NCBI GenBank assembly: GCA_973895155.1
Contig: OZ316896.1
Coordinates: 5,332,001 to 5,396,000, forward strand
Direction of reading: 5' to 3'
Source of the DNA: Marsupella aquatica
Lineage: Eukaryota > Marchantiophyta
DNA length: 64,000 bases
Positions 49,286 through 61,833 of this stretch are shown piece by piece. The notes under the pieces are model-generated. The model was not told the origin of the DNA and did no database searches. It was given only the letters and a program-made list of their open reading frames with translations. The position numbers were made by a program, and so were the translations under genes. Position 1 is the first letter of the stretch. The number at the start of each line of letters is the position of its first letter.

Positions 49286-50640
49286 GAAAACAATTGTCAT
49301 CTCCCTGCAGCAAGAGACCCAACAAGAATCGTCGGTCTCTAAATTCTCCTACGATCGCACTCACCACATTGCTGCATTACATGGAAGCAGAGATCGCCGA
49401 GAGAAAGTGGTACAGCTCGTGCCGCTTCACCGAGCGACCAGAGCGCCGTGCTTTGCATGACACACGAAGAAATTCGACACCTGGATTGTAGTTTGCGTGA
49501 TTCTTCTTTTCAACTCTTTCCTCTACAGCAAAAAATTTCTTCTTACGTAGAATAATAAAACGTAAAGCTTGGATGGACCACGCCCATGAACCTTGCAACC
49601 CGGATGGACCATGTTACTGCTGAGCAGGAAAGTGAGGAATTTTTTTCAAGGAGAAAAAGTGCTATCTTAGTACAAAACGTTTTTTTTTACTAAATTATAA
49701 ACCTTCTGTGGTCCATCTGGGTTGACTTGGTCTATCTGGGCATGTTGTCAAATGTTTCGCTCCATAGCAGCTTTGGTTTTCCATTTTCCCAACCTTTTTT
49801 GGGAAAGATATTATTTCAAGGAAAAACCCATCATTTTCCCCAATTTTTCATATTCAGGCTTTTTTCAGAAGTAGAAGCAATTTTCTTTTCATTTAACTAA
49901 TATAGTATACTAGTATAATCAAAAGCTACTCGGTGTAGTCTAGAGTGAAGCCTCTCAAAGTGACAAACTTTGTCATGTCATGTCACTGTTTGTCAAGAAA
50001 GAGTCACTAATCATACCTAGTTAAACAAGATTTGCAGATAGGTTCTGTTTCGATATCTTTTATAAAAACTGCCATTACAACAAACCTAACCATTGTTTCT
50101 AGGACGACAGATCTAGTGCCTCTAAAATTGTGGTAGGATAGAATATAATCGTATCACCCAAAGGCCAAAGTACAAAATGCTAGATCCAGGAGGCCAACAA
50201 AGGGGAGAAAACAAGGGAAAATCCAAGGAAGACCAAAGAGCCCATTACAAATCCAGCTGTTCGCCTACCACCCTTGCACAATTTGAAATCAAGGAATCAC
50301 ATAATGATTGCGAAATCCTGGATCTGCAGGATGTGCCTCTGTATTAAAACAGCATGACCACCAGAATCAATTTCCAAGAGTTCCCCTGGGCTGTATTGTC
50401 TGTCCAAGCACCACAAGCATCTTCAACAAGCTGGGAAAGCTGTTAGATCTTGTGTTATTTTTTTGTTGGATTGGATTGAACAGGGCGCCTGCCTATGACA
50501 ATTACTTGTGTGGAGAGATTAGCTTATCCTCCAGTTTCTGTCATCTCTACCTTCTTTAGACATGGAGGGTTGTTGCACAATGGAGGACTCAAGCATACGC
50601 TATTCTGCAAGGGGCATCTAGACAAAATCCTCTCCAGGAC
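49286..50640. other. Intergenic DNA
   Basis: No gene recognised. 49560-49780 repeats a GGATGGACCA word a few times. Confidence 0.35.
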
Positions 50641-50644
50641 CCTC

Positions 50645-50820
50645 CTATGTGGTTTACTCCTGAGCTCTACCTGCCTTTCAGTTTACTACTCTACCTGCTT
50701 TACTCCTGAGCTCTACCTGCCTTTCAGTTTACTACTCTACCTGCTGCCTTTCAGTTTACTACTTAGTTTGGCTTTAGTTCTACCTGCCTTTCAGTTTACT
50801 ACTTAGTTTGGCTTTAGTTA
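50645..50820 (+). repeat. Tandem repeat CTACCTGCCTTTCAGTTTAC
   Basis: Four copies of this word in two length classes (one with TACTCCTGAGCT, one with TACTTAGTTTGGCTTTAGTT). Confidence 0.92.
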
Positions 50821-51049
50821 ATTTTGCCTTGCTGCAGGACTCCTGGGCCTTTTCCCTTCTTCTGAGCTTTTGTTCCTTTTGCCCTGGAGCAGGACTCTCA
50901 CATTTTCCCCTTTTTTCTCCCCTTTACCTGTCTCCAGTCCTTGGGTCCCTTATTACATGATGTTTCACAAGGACACCAGAGTATTTTGTCAGTGTCGCCC
51001 AAAATTTTAATAATCAATTATGTTTTTAAGGAACAGCCATGTCATTGCC

Positions 51050-51280
51050 AGAATTTTCTTAGTGGCGAAAATGTGCTAAATCCACTTCCAAAATATTTTT
51101 GCCGCTTTCGCAAAAATTGGCTACATTGTCTGGCTCTCATCTAGCCACAGACCCCTTTGGCCAGAATCTAATGGTCATTCTTAGATCCAAGGAGATATGA
51201 CGGCCAGACAAAAATGTAGGAAAAACCTAATAAGGAATATTCCTAGCATCTCCTCTTAACACAAGGTGACATTAAAGCGT
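51050..51280 (+). repeat. Dispersed element of the AAGGAATATTC family, copy 4
   Basis: Shares with 13400-13640 the words TCTAGCCACA, ATCTAATGG, AATAAGGAATATTCCTAGC and ACACAAGGTGACAT in the same order. Confidence 0.75.
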
Positions 51281-51499
51281 CTCAAAGCTTCAAAGTCCAA
51301 AACTTCAAAGTTGCAGATGATTGGCCATAACATTTTCACAGGGTTATGCAAAAGTTTTGTTTTTGTTTTTTTTCACTAGCTTATGCAGTGACTAATGGGC
51401 AGGACATATGATTCATTTTTAATATGAAAAACTTTTATGGACTATGAGTTAATTTATAGTCTGTAATTTCAAACCGCCACTAGCCATATAAAAGGGGGA

Positions 51500-52400
51500 A
51501 GAGTCCAACACTTCTCCCATTTTCACATTTATGATACCATTTTGTTTCACAATATCAGGAAAAGAGTACTATTAATGGTGAAACCTAATGGACCCAGGTT
51601 TTGTCGTAGTAGTGTTGGTTTAACAAGGTCCATCAAATTTTGAGGTTTGAGACCCCCACTAGCTACACAATGGACCCAGATTTTGTCCTAGTGGTTTTGT
51701 TTTACAATCTCAGGAAAAGAGTACTGTTAGTGTTAGATATTGCTCTAATCTTGTGATTCATGAGCTAACCACAGTTAATTTAACTCGGGTTAGGACTTAG
51801 CTAATGTTAGCGGTAATGCTGTTGTGCATATATCCGGGGCTGATGCCAAACCTTGGTGGAACTTAGACTCATTGTTACGGAGCTAGTTGAGAGATAAGGA
51901 GAGCTTGTGTTGTGGATGCTTGGTATGACCGGTCGGCCTAGAGTGCAGTAAAGCTCTTGTGTGTTCCTGTGGATGTAGCCTCATGTGAAGGTGAACCACG
52001 TATCTCTCTGTGTCGACTATTGTGCGTTGGATGGTTCATGGACTTGCCGTTGCAAATGTCGTCAATGCTCAACAATTAGTGGTGAAACCTAATGAACCTA
52101 GGTTTTGTAGTAGTGGTGTTTTAACAAGGTCCATCAAATTTTGAGGTTTGAGACTCCTATTAGCTACACAATGGACCCAGGTTGTAGTGGTTTTGTTTCA
52201 CAATCTCAGGAAAAGAGTACTATTAATGGTGAAACCTAATGGACCCAGGTTTTGTAGCAGGGGTGGTTTAACAATGTACATCAAAATTTGAGGTTTGAGA
52301 CCCCTATTAGGTACCAATGGACCCAGGTTTTGTGGTAGTGGTGGTTTAACAAGGTCCATCAAATTTTGAGGTTTGAGACCCCTATTAGCTACACAGGCGA
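51500..52400 (+). repeat. Tandem array, about 150-160-bp unit, split by a solo LTR
   Basis: Units contain AGGAAAAGAGTACTATTAAT, GGTGAAACCTAATGGACCCA, TTTAACAAGGTCCATCAAAT and TTGAGGTTTGAGACCCC. Three to four units occur, one interrupted at 51731-52074. Confidence 0.9.
51731..52074 (+). mobile_element. Solo LTR of a retrotransposon
   Basis: A 344-bp insert starts TGTTAGATATTGC and ends AATGCTCAACA, giving the TG...CA ends and a TGTT/AACA terminal inverted repeat. It splits a repeat unit that is intact in neighbouring copies. Flanks are GTTAG (51726-51730) and ATTAG (52075-52079), a five-base target duplication with one difference. No internal region, so an LTR-LTR recombination product is inferred. 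Orientation is not certain. Confidence 0.78.
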
Positions 52401-52510
52401 AAAAGGAGAAATCTTAAAAGAAATTAAGGCGGTCACTATGGTACTGGAGTTGTGTACTGTAGTGTTCCGTAGCACAGTGCTGTAGAAGCAGGTGACAGAA
52501 ACAAATTGCA

Positions 52511-55500
52511 ATGAGAAGAAACATGCTAAATTGCGATCAGCATCAGACTCGGATGCAGAAGGGCGAGGATGAGATGGGGAGAGGAGGAGAGGAGTTCAAA
52601 TGGATCGAGGCGGATGGAGAGTTTGCAAAGCAAATGCAGGCCGCCGGTGTCACCTTCCATCATCGAATCGGTAAGGGCCTTTCATCCTTGCAAGACGAAT
52701 TTGACGTCACCCATATCTGCTCTTCTTACATTGCTTAAAATTGTTGGTATGGAATGCGAGCTGCTGAACGGATCAGCTACATTACATTCTTTGATTGCAC
52801 GAGGAAGGCGTTGAATTTAAGATTTGCTTGTTAGATGGAGCAGAGTGACGTGAGAACGCTTGGCAGAATTGAGGACTCATAATAGCGACTGCTGAAGTGC
52901 AGCTATTGCAGTGTCTGGGGGAGCAGACAGCATGGCCCTGTGTCTACTGGCAGCACGTTGGAAGAGGAGTAGTAATCCAGAACTAGGAGCAGGGGCCAAG
53001 TGTGATGGGTTGGTTGGTTTTGTGGTGGACCATAGCTTGAGGTCTGGTAGTGCTGAGGAGGCCGTGCAGGTTCAGAAGTGGGTTTCTAATCTTGGTGAGC
53101 ATCTATCTCCATGCTCCCACTTCCTGCTGCATTGCTCTGCTCTACTCTATTCGGCCATTCTTTTTTGTTCCTTGGGTTTTGTCCTGTCTATGCTGTCCTA
53201 CCATCTTGGCACCTCAATTTTGCCCCGACACGACCTCTTAATGGGTGGGATTGTCTCGTCTGACTTGATAACTTGCTCGCCTGATACATTCGATGAACAT
53301 GCCTTTGGTGAAGATTCTTTTCAATTCATAGCACTGGCAAGGATTCCACAGACTGCTGTCTTTCAGAGTTTGCGCTTTTGCACGACTTTTCAACTACCTG
53401 AACTTACTTCTCACAATAAGCAACTCCGTCCATGAGCTATCGTTCAATGGAATATGGTGTTTTTGCATATAAGTGATTGACCAATGGATGCTGATTTTTT
53501 TCCCGTTGAAGGATTCGCATCCAACATTTTGAAATGTACGTGGATACATGGTGTTCCTGCGTTGGGACATCTGCAAGAGTCTGCACGCAACGCTAGGTAC
53601 TAATACGGAGTGATATCATATCCTTCTATGGGTGCCAAAAAGAACGCTTTGGTTGTCTTGCAGAATAGTTTAAGCTGCGTGGAAAATTAGAGAACAGCAT
53701 GAAAGGCATGCAGACATTCATCTTCAAATGGAAAAAAATATTACTATTTTTAAGTTGCTCCGTATCTTGATGAAGGTTATGTCACATTTTTTGCGTTGAT
53801 ATATCTGTTCCCCGTGACCATATTTGGAGGTGAAATGCAGGTATTCCTTGCTCGCACAGGCTTGTCAACATGTTGGAGTTCAGATTCTACTCACTGCTCA
53901 TCATGCCGATGACCAGGTGAGAGGACAACAGAAAATATTGTTGTCGCTCGTAGGAGACCCTCCGTTTGTTTATCTGGTGATAAGCTTTTTTTCCGAGTGT
54001 ACAGGATTTTCGCCCAGTTTTAGGGTCGGAAGTTATCAAAGCTTGCTGATTTATTAGAACAACTTGGTTGTACCCAGAAACAAAACAAGATAGTGCTGAT
54101 TCTTTACGCTCAAAGGGATTAGATAACGCACTCTTTGCCTGAGACTGGTCCCCAAGGATTGTAAGTTTTAAAATGTGGCCTAGGGTTTAAGTAGCTTTTC
54201 TCTACGAAGGGTAGGTCTATATTCTTTTCACCAGTTGAGTTTTCTGTGAACGTGTCAGTCAGTTCAACCAAGATAATAAAGCGTTATGACAAGCACTTAT
54301 CATGGCAGGCTGAACTGTTCGTTTTGCGATTGTCACGGTGCAGTGGCATTGCTGGATTGGCTGGAATAGCATCAGCAACAAGTTTTCATTTACGTCCCTT
54401 AAAGGGTTTCGTTCCCTGTCAGTTGCTTCTTATTCGACCGTTACTGAAGTTTGTAAAGGAGCAACTCTACAATGTGCGTGCAACTTTGTGCTTGGAATTA
54501 TTCACATAGTTTGCAAGGAATCGTTAGATCCAGTATTCAAGGAAGGAAGCCAGAGCATCCATGTTTTTGCCTTCTGAAATTGGGTCTATTGAGATAAACA
54601 GTTGATCACTAGTTGATTAATATATGCCCAGAGGAGGGAGAGTTCAAATACTTGCTCAGTGGAAGTAAGAGGAGCTTCATTAAGTGACAAAGATATTACA
54701 TTGTTTCGAGTTCGGGGCGAAGGTTCTGTTTGGGTTGTATTGCTCACATTCTTACATCGTGATCTGAGGAATGTGAGAGTGAGGCAGCTATCGGGCAATT
54801 TACTCTTTACATTATCAAACCGTCCATTCTTGAAGTTGAATAGAACTTATTCATTTATTTTTGTCATTACATTGTGCTTACAGATTTGTTGTTTGATCTC
54901 CCAGATATGCCAAACATCTGGTCAGGACTGGATTGAAGATCCAACCAATGTGAACCTCAATTTTGCTCGCAATCGCATACGAAAATCTCTCAAGGGGGCG
55001 TCTTTAAGTGAGTCCGTTTTATGAACCATGCACCTCATGTCTCTGTGATCATCTCAAAGCAGCATTAGAGGTTACAAGTTCTCTAATCAGGTTGTGTCAT
55101 GAACACGTGAAGCGGAAGCACATCACGTTGTGTCCTATATTTGATAGTTGTTGTTGATCATGTGTAGTGATAACGTGGCCTGTTTTGGTAAACCTTCACC
55201 CTTTTGCCGCTTTCTCGGACTTCGAGCAAACCATGTTGAATCCTAAAGCTGCCAGCAATTTCCTTCAACTTGCCTATATCGTACTACATATTCAAAACAA
55301 CACAGTTGAATAAGGAATGACGGACTGTTGAGACAATTTGCTGTTCAACGTGCAGTGGCTGTCCGAACAGAGATTCAGCAATTGATTGTCTTCTGTCGAA
55401 AGATACGAAGCATTCTTGATAGGGATCGTGACCATCTATTGTCTGAAGTTTCACAAGTGTCCCAAGTATGCACTCCGTTCTTAGAGTGTCTATTTTGTAG

Positions 55501-57763
55501 CCGGCTTACTTTAAATATTTGGCACGTTGTCCAGTTTAGGAGGGCAGCTAGTCAGGTGATTTGACCCGCAGGTCCCGAATGATTGTTGCAAGGAGTTTAG
55601 TGCCTTCAGTTACTTAAGCTTAGAGTCGTACGGGAATACACGCTCATCTTTCAGTTGTTTATGTCATGAAGGAATGGGGACATATCACAGTAGAAGTTGA
55701 GAAGTTGTTGTCAAGTGGTGTAAGCAAAGCCGTTCTTCACAGAGCAGTGGCAGCAGTTATGCAGGTTCGTCACTGCTTGCATTTTACCCTCCGGATTCTT
55801 GCAGCATGCCCATTTCTCTGAAGGTAGAGTGTTGTGCCTTGTCCCAGAAAAAGCCATTGAGTTCGAAAAGCTCCTTTTTTAAATGCTTGCTATAGAGAAT
55901 ATTTCAGTACCAACCTCCACGTCATTGAAAAGAGCTGTAACCGAGCAAGAGAGTGAATCCCTGATTTCTCTTCCGCGAGGGTGAAGGACTGCAGAGATGT
56001 GAACCTCGTCTGATCCTTATCTTTCCTGTCCTGGAGCTGATAGTACTGTTTTGGACATGTTTACAGTTTGTTGCGCAAAAGATGAAGCCACCTCGAGGAA
56101 GATCAGTTAGCAGTGTAATAGAACATCTGCAAGCCAAAAATTCCAAGGTCAGTCTTAAACGTTTTACCGTGTTGTTCTAGAGCCAAAAGTGCATTGGAAA
56201 GAACAAATCTGCATCGTGGTTGAAGGAAAAGTCCTGAGGAATAGAAGTTTTAAGAGATTCAATTTAGTCTCCGAGATGTACTCGACCCGAAGTTCATGCG
56301 ACTCTTTCCTTTTACGTTCAACCCTTGGCTCTACTGGACACATGGGACGTTAAATGAGTTTAAGAAGGATTATAAGTGAAAGACAGGGCACTGGTATGCA
56401 ATTATTACAACAGTTCAGTCGATGCTGATATGCTTTTCGCGAAGGCATAGCCTTGTTCATAAATAACTTATTGTTATGCTTATCACATTGTGTGCCACAG
56501 GGAGCATTCACAGTTGCTGGGTGTAACATCTTCCCAGCTCCTGGGTCTAAAGGGTCTACGTCCATCATTTGTTTCTCACCTGACTCCCCACTACCGTCAG
56601 GGCCCAGTGTAGTCTGTCTGGATCAGTCTGCCCAGGGGCTATCATCAGAGTTGTCCAGCCCTGTCGCTGGAGTACCTAAGTTGTGTCATGTGGGTCAAGA
56701 AAATCCCATTCTTGATGAAGTTATTACTGATTGTATCTCGAAGGCCATTTCTTTACTCGCACTTGACATTAAAACACCCAGGACTGCTGTCGACGAGTTC
56801 AAATGTCTGGGACTTGTATCTGATCCAGGAGCACGTCTGTTGAAAGACCTAGCATCAGATGTTTCATTAGATATGCGCAAGGCACCAGTCAATCAATTAG
56901 ACGAGGCTTTGACACCAAACATGAATTCAACTTCCAGTCAGTGCTCAAAAGTACCTGTTGCTTTTGGGAGCTCAGTGTATTTCATGGACCGATTTGTTGT
57001 TTCACTGTCATCAAGTGAACAAAAAATTGTCAGGCAGGGTACACAACCTTGCATACCTCGAAGGGAGAACGAGCCCTCACCAGGGGACTGCTGCCTGTTG
57101 AGACAGAAAATGTGGATCCGCCATTTCGAGGAAAAAGATTGGGTGTATTTGTCACGATTAGCTAGGGAGTTGCCTGGTACACAGAGCGCCAGAGGTTTCA
57201 AAGCTGATATGCTGTTAACTGACCCTCAAGGGCCATATTGCAGTAACTTGAATTGCACTTCAAGTTCAAAATCTCATGCTCGAGCAGCGAATGGGCATGT
57301 GAAACCTTTCACTTCTTCTCTTGAAGTGTATACTTCTCATTGTGCATCAAGTCCTTCAGACGAGCTCCACGACGGAGATCCATGCAGGAGGCCATGGTAC
57401 GAGATTGAAAGATTTTCAAAAGCTAAGGAAGCACTTGCAAAGCTACGGAGTGTTCCCAAGCTTGTCAGAAGGGGACTTCCAGTAATAGTTACAACTCAGG
57501 GTTTGCTTCTCGGAATGCCTGTGAGTTTCTCACCAATTCCTTGTATCTCTTTTTGGTCATCAAAGTCATGATAGCTTATGGGAACGCCTGGTCCAGTATG
57601 CTGAATCAACTGGAATTAAAAGAAATAGAAAGTATCATAATATCCTTTGTTCTGTTGTGTTGTGTTTCAGTCTGTGGACTATAGGCATTGCCCATTGGCA
57701 TCAATGAAAGCTGTATTTTGCCCACGAATTCCTCTTGGTGGGCCTCAGGCATCTTGGCTTTGA
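52511..57763 (+). CDS. RSY3: tRNA(Ile)-lysidine synthase, TilS/RASPBERRY3-like
   Basis: PP-loop ATPase that lysidinylates C34 of tRNA-Ile(CAU), changing its decoding from AUG to AUA; in plants it serves the plastid and is needed for embryo development (RASPBERRY3). Eleven exons join in frame to 725 residues: 52511-52670, 52903-53094, 53512-53596, 53841-53916, 54309-54473, 54905-55007, 55356-55465, 55672-55764, 56067-56147, 56501-57520 and 57671-57763. The PP-loop SGGADS is at residues 58-63 (AIAVSGGADSMALCLLAARW), then VDHSLRSGSAEEA, GHLQESARNARY, LLTAHHADDQAELFVLRLSR and the typical QDWIEDPTN and FARNRIR. Long exon 10 holds the C-terminal region, beginning GAFTVAGCNIFPAPGSKGS. The acceptor at 55671 was chosen because it alone keeps the frame. 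The N-terminus (MRRNMLNCDQHQ) is not an obvious transit peptide, so an upstream exon is possible. Confidence 0.94.
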
Positions 57764-58900
57764 GGTAACATCATTCTGAACGGTTTTGCGAACATGCATC
57801 TACTACTGGGGTACACACGAAAGAAAACCCTCCCAGGCTTAAAATTTCTTCAGATGTTTGGGATGAGGTATTTTGGTGCGAGCTGCAACCTGTCAAATGC
57901 ATTTCGTGTACCAACAAAAGGACAGATGCTGTTGAGTCATAAAAGCAATTCAGTGATCGACCTGAGCACTGAGAAGATCGAGTAAATGCAAAACGAAGTA
58001 AAGGCCTGATGTCGAATGGTGAAAAGGGGGTTAGGGTTTAGTCAAAATGCAGCTATGGTGGAAAGCATTATTGTATAAAAATTTGCGCGTGTGCCAAATT
58101 TCATCAAGCCATGATCTATTCAATGCTGTAGTGATCCAAATGAGCTACCTGTAGTAAGAGTGTTAGCCTCTCGATGCCACTGAAGTTGCAATCGTCTGAT
58201 ATCCCTCATTTGTTTGTTCTCTGTGACCTTCCGTCAGGCTTGTTTGTCACATCCTCTGCTGTCTGATCCTTGGCCAAACGGCTTCACAAGCACCCCTGCT
58301 CACAACCACTCTTTGTACAAGTTCACAATTTATTGTAAATGTTTGACTGAAATACCTTCGTTAGCTATTTCAATGACAATATTCCAATCACTTCCAAACA
58401 ACTGTTCAGTAAGCTTTCAGATCCAGACCCTCTGATTTTTAACAGCCAATTCTCCTTCTCTCTATCAGAGCAGGTCCACGGATAATGGGAATTGGTTTAT
58501 GAAAGTAGTAGGTCTATTAAAGGGTGCTGTGGTCAATCCCAACGTCATCTACACTCAACCCCTAGACCTCATCTCCACAGTTCAATACCAGCTGGAGATT
58601 AAGGGAGTATTCTATCATCCCTCAAGAGAGTAGCCCTTTAATTCCCAAAATTCTTGGGCTTGATCCGCCACAATTTTTAAGGGAAACCCCTCAAGTTTCT
58701 TGTTGGGAAAGATCAGCAAAGAATGCTAGGTGGATCTGAAGGGGCAAGTTCCATCTACCCTCAAAAAAATTTGCCCTTTAATTTAAAAAAAACATAGGGC
58801 AATAATATCATAGATTTGGAAGATGGAAACATAGAAGGATGAGGAGTAACCAAGGACAGGAGGGAGTGAGGGCTGAATGTAACTTGGAATTTGGAGTGGG
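57764..58900. other. TilS 3' flank and intergenic DNA
   Basis: No gene or bounded repeat recognised. Confidence 0.4.
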
Positions 58901-59989
58901 TTAGCTTCCACTCTTGTGTGGAAGCCCTGCTATTTGGGCTTCCCAAGAGGCACCTACCTTGATGGCATAAGGAGTGATCATGATAGGTTCATCCAACCCA
59001 ATTAGTTGACAAATGAGGGTGGCCAACCTCCTCTTGTCAACTTCACAAGTGCCTGCAGGTTTAGACGGCTCAAGACCCAATGCAAGGACCTCTAGTTCAA
59101 AAACAAGAGACAACATTATAACATCAATCTCTTTTTGATGTTTCTCAACCAACACCTTCATCCCTCATCTGTCTCCATTAAGGGGAATTACCTTGCCTAA
59201 GTCAAAGTAAGCCAACTTTTTCAATCCTGGCTCACCAATATCTTGACTTTCTCATGTCAAAGAGCTTTTGAAAGCTCAACACATTCTTTTCTCATATGTT
59301 CCTTAAAATCACACCACATACAACCCCAACCAATGTTTTGTCTAGTACCAGGTGTAGGTCTATCTGGTACTAGACATCCAATGCATACTCAAGCTCATCT
59401 CTGAGCTCCCTATCAGTATAATGTAAAAACAGGGAAGTTTTGTGAAGAGAAAGAAAGTCCAGATCGTTAGATGGAAGCTGGTCGAGTTTTCTCTTGAATT
59501 GCAAGAGAAGTTCCTCTGGCCCCAACCCTTTGCTCCTCTCCTGGATCCGGTCAAGGAAGGTAGCTTCAGTCATCCTCTCAGAATCTGTCATCATAAACCT
59601 TCGTTTCATATTTTTAACAAGATCTTGCCACTCATTCTCCGGAGTAAGTCCGGCGATCAGTCTAACAACTGTGCTCTTAAACTCTGGCTTCACAAGAGTT
59701 GAAAATTCAAGAACAACAGTTTCCTGGTCTATCTTGTAGACCTGAACTTGCTTCCAATAGACCCTCAAGTACTTGGTAACATCTTTGCCTTTAAACTCGC
59801 CTTCACTCAAAAGCACAGCCTGATGGCATTTAGTAACTCTATCCTCCTGAAAGCTATCCATTTTGTTGTTTCTTACCTCTGGCTCATCCTTTTTATGGCT
59901 CTCTGAATAGACATAAAAAGTGCTGAGAGGTGATCCATGTTGTCCACTTCAATTCCATGTGGGGATGATGGACCCTCTTCATTAGCCAT
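58901..59989 (-). pseudogene. Decayed LTR-retrotransposon gag with zinc knuckle
   Basis: Minus-strand gag-like reading from an ATG at 59989 (MANEEGPSSPHGIEVDNMDH). A frame change occurs near 59880-59900, followed by an open stretch 59861-59370 with the capsid-like EWQDLVKNMKRRFMMTDSER and EELLLQFKRKLDQLPSNDLD. Further on, GCMWCDFKEHMRKEC (about 59320-59280) is a CX2CX4HX4C zinc knuckle. An in-frame TGA follows eight codons later, and another open piece covers 59161-58901. No protease, reverse transcriptase or integrase was found. Retrotransposon gag plus knuckle order suggests a Ty3-type or related element; the assignment to superfamily is tentative. Confidence 0.75.
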
Positions 59990-60349
59990 TGCAGCCACAG
60001 TCTAGTCCCTCTAAGCCAAAAAGGGTTAGAAGCCAGGCTGATCCTATCCTGCCACTACTAATCATTTTTATACTTCTCCTGGACTGGTCAATCACCCCAC
60101 GATAACCAAGAACCGGCTAACGACCAAGTAATTTTTAAAATCACAAAACCCCAACAACCATTAATATTAGGTTAGTAACATCCAATAGTTTCTGATAAGA
60201 AGCATTGTCAAGCTATCAACAAGACATCATAGTTCCAAGTTTATACAATATTAGTGCCACTGTCAACGTTGGGAACAATCCAATATACTAGTTAGCACCA
60301 AATTAGTAACACAGGTATTCCAACAACAAGCCTTACCAAGTTAGTGCCG
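59990..60349. other. Flank of the gag remnant
   Basis: No clear LTR or primer-binding site was found upstream of the gag start. Confidence 0.4.
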
Positions 60350-60640
60350 ACAACATCCCACTAAGTTAGTAAATCTGGTTAGCACAAAGGTTAACAAACC
60401 AGATTAAGTGCAGATTCAGTATACCAGGTTAACACAAGATTAGTACACCACCAAACAAATAAAACAAAAATAAAATTAGTACACCAGGTGAACGCAAGAT
60501 TAGTATATCGGGTTAACACAAGGTTAGTACACCAGGCTAACACACGGTTAGTTTACCAGGTTAACACAAGGTTAATATACCAAGGTTTAATATACCAGGT
60601 TAGTACAGGTTAGTATCATCATGTTAGTACAGGTTTGCAA
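60350..60640. repeat. Minisatellite, about 22-24-bp unit (AGTACACCAGGTTAACACAAG type)
   Basis: Roughly eight degenerate units with the words TTAGTACACCAGG and TTAACACAAGG. It continues more weakly to the left to about 60290. Confidence 0.88.
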
Positions 60641-60929
60641 GTCAGGTAATCGGGCTAGTTGCTGTTTGACCTGAATCAGGGCTAGCGGTGGTTTAAATTA
60701 ATTTGACTTGGATTGCGTTGAGCTAGGTTACATCACACCTGCCCCTATAAAACCTCATTCCATGCCCCACTACTCACCATAAAAGGTGGAGTAGTCAGCA
60801 CCTTTAGTGGAGCTATGTGGAGCTCAAGCCCATTCCTAGCACTAAAAGTGAACCATAGTGTACAATGAGAGCTATGGGTAACCCCTAGCCCTTTATAGGT
60901 GCTCTTGTGACTTGGATTCACTTTTACAA
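60641..60929. other. Intergenic DNA
   Basis: A CCTATAAAACC word at 60743-60753 could be a TATA box for a minor transcript. Nothing else seen. Confidence 0.3.
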
Positions 60930-61141
60930 CTTTTAAGTATATTGCCACTAAAGATGTTTGAATTTATAATACTGCCACGATTTTTGTTGTATTTACAAAA
61001 GTGCCACAATTTTTGTATACAGCTCCCCTGGTTACCTTGGGGAACTTGTCATCCATATACGAAACCGTGACAGTTTTATAAATACAAAAAAACTAACAGT
61101 ATTGTCAATTAGAACATCTTTAGTGGCAAAGTACTTAAAAG
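60930..61141. mobile_element. Foldback/MITE-like element with about 90-bp inverted arms
   Basis: The left arm starts CTTTTAAGTATATTGCCACT and the right arm, reverse-complemented, starts CTTTTAAGTACTTTGCCACT. Both continue AAAGATGTT, ATACTG, TTTTTGT(T)GTATTTA and a CACAATTTTTGTATAC/CACGGTTTCGTATATG end. The loop is about 30 bp (AGCTCCCCTGGTTACC...). The arms are about 80% complementary. No coding capacity. Confidence 0.82.
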
Positions 61142-61833
61142 CTGAAATGGTAAAATAGAGGTGAAAAAAAATCATCTTTGGATAAGTTGTCATTGATACA
61201 TCCGTGTTTTCTGGTAATCTGTTTCATTTTCTATTTAATTTACACATTTTTGAAATAGTGACAAGTAGAAAGAAACTCTCCAACTACTCAACCATTTACC
61301 AAGGTAACATAAGGAATCTACCAAACTTTTGAACTTCTCTAACATTTACTAGGTACCTCAAGAAACCTTTGGCTACTATGGATAGAGGAGTAACAAGCAA
61401 GGGTAAGAAACGCCATAACTACTATGGGTAGTGGAATACCAAGTGACTCTAAGACCTTTCAACTACTATGGACAAATTAATTTGTTGTATGAACTATATG
61501 GAATGTTAGATGTAATGTATAGACATAGAGGTACTAAGGGAAATGTTTTGCATGGAGAATTACACTTCGTATTACCATGAATGTACTTCTATTTGTCTTC
61601 AATGAAATTGTCCTAACTACCTTTAAAATTCACTTCATTTAGAATCCTCCATTTAATTTTTGTCCTCTCATCTATTCCAATGTGGAACTCTCTATGGCTC
61701 CAAATAGTTCAATAAAACAAGTTTACATAACCAAGGGGTCCTCGAACTAAATGTTAAAATGATGGGGCCAAAAATGATGGTTTTTTTTATCATTTCACTA
61801 ACTTTCAAAGAATGTACATTTATATTCTACTCT
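61142..61833. other. Intergenic DNA with weak 65-bp repeats
   Basis: Between 61260 and 61480 the words CAACTACT or CTACTATGG and AACCTTT recur three times in a degenerate array. No gene. Confidence 0.5.
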
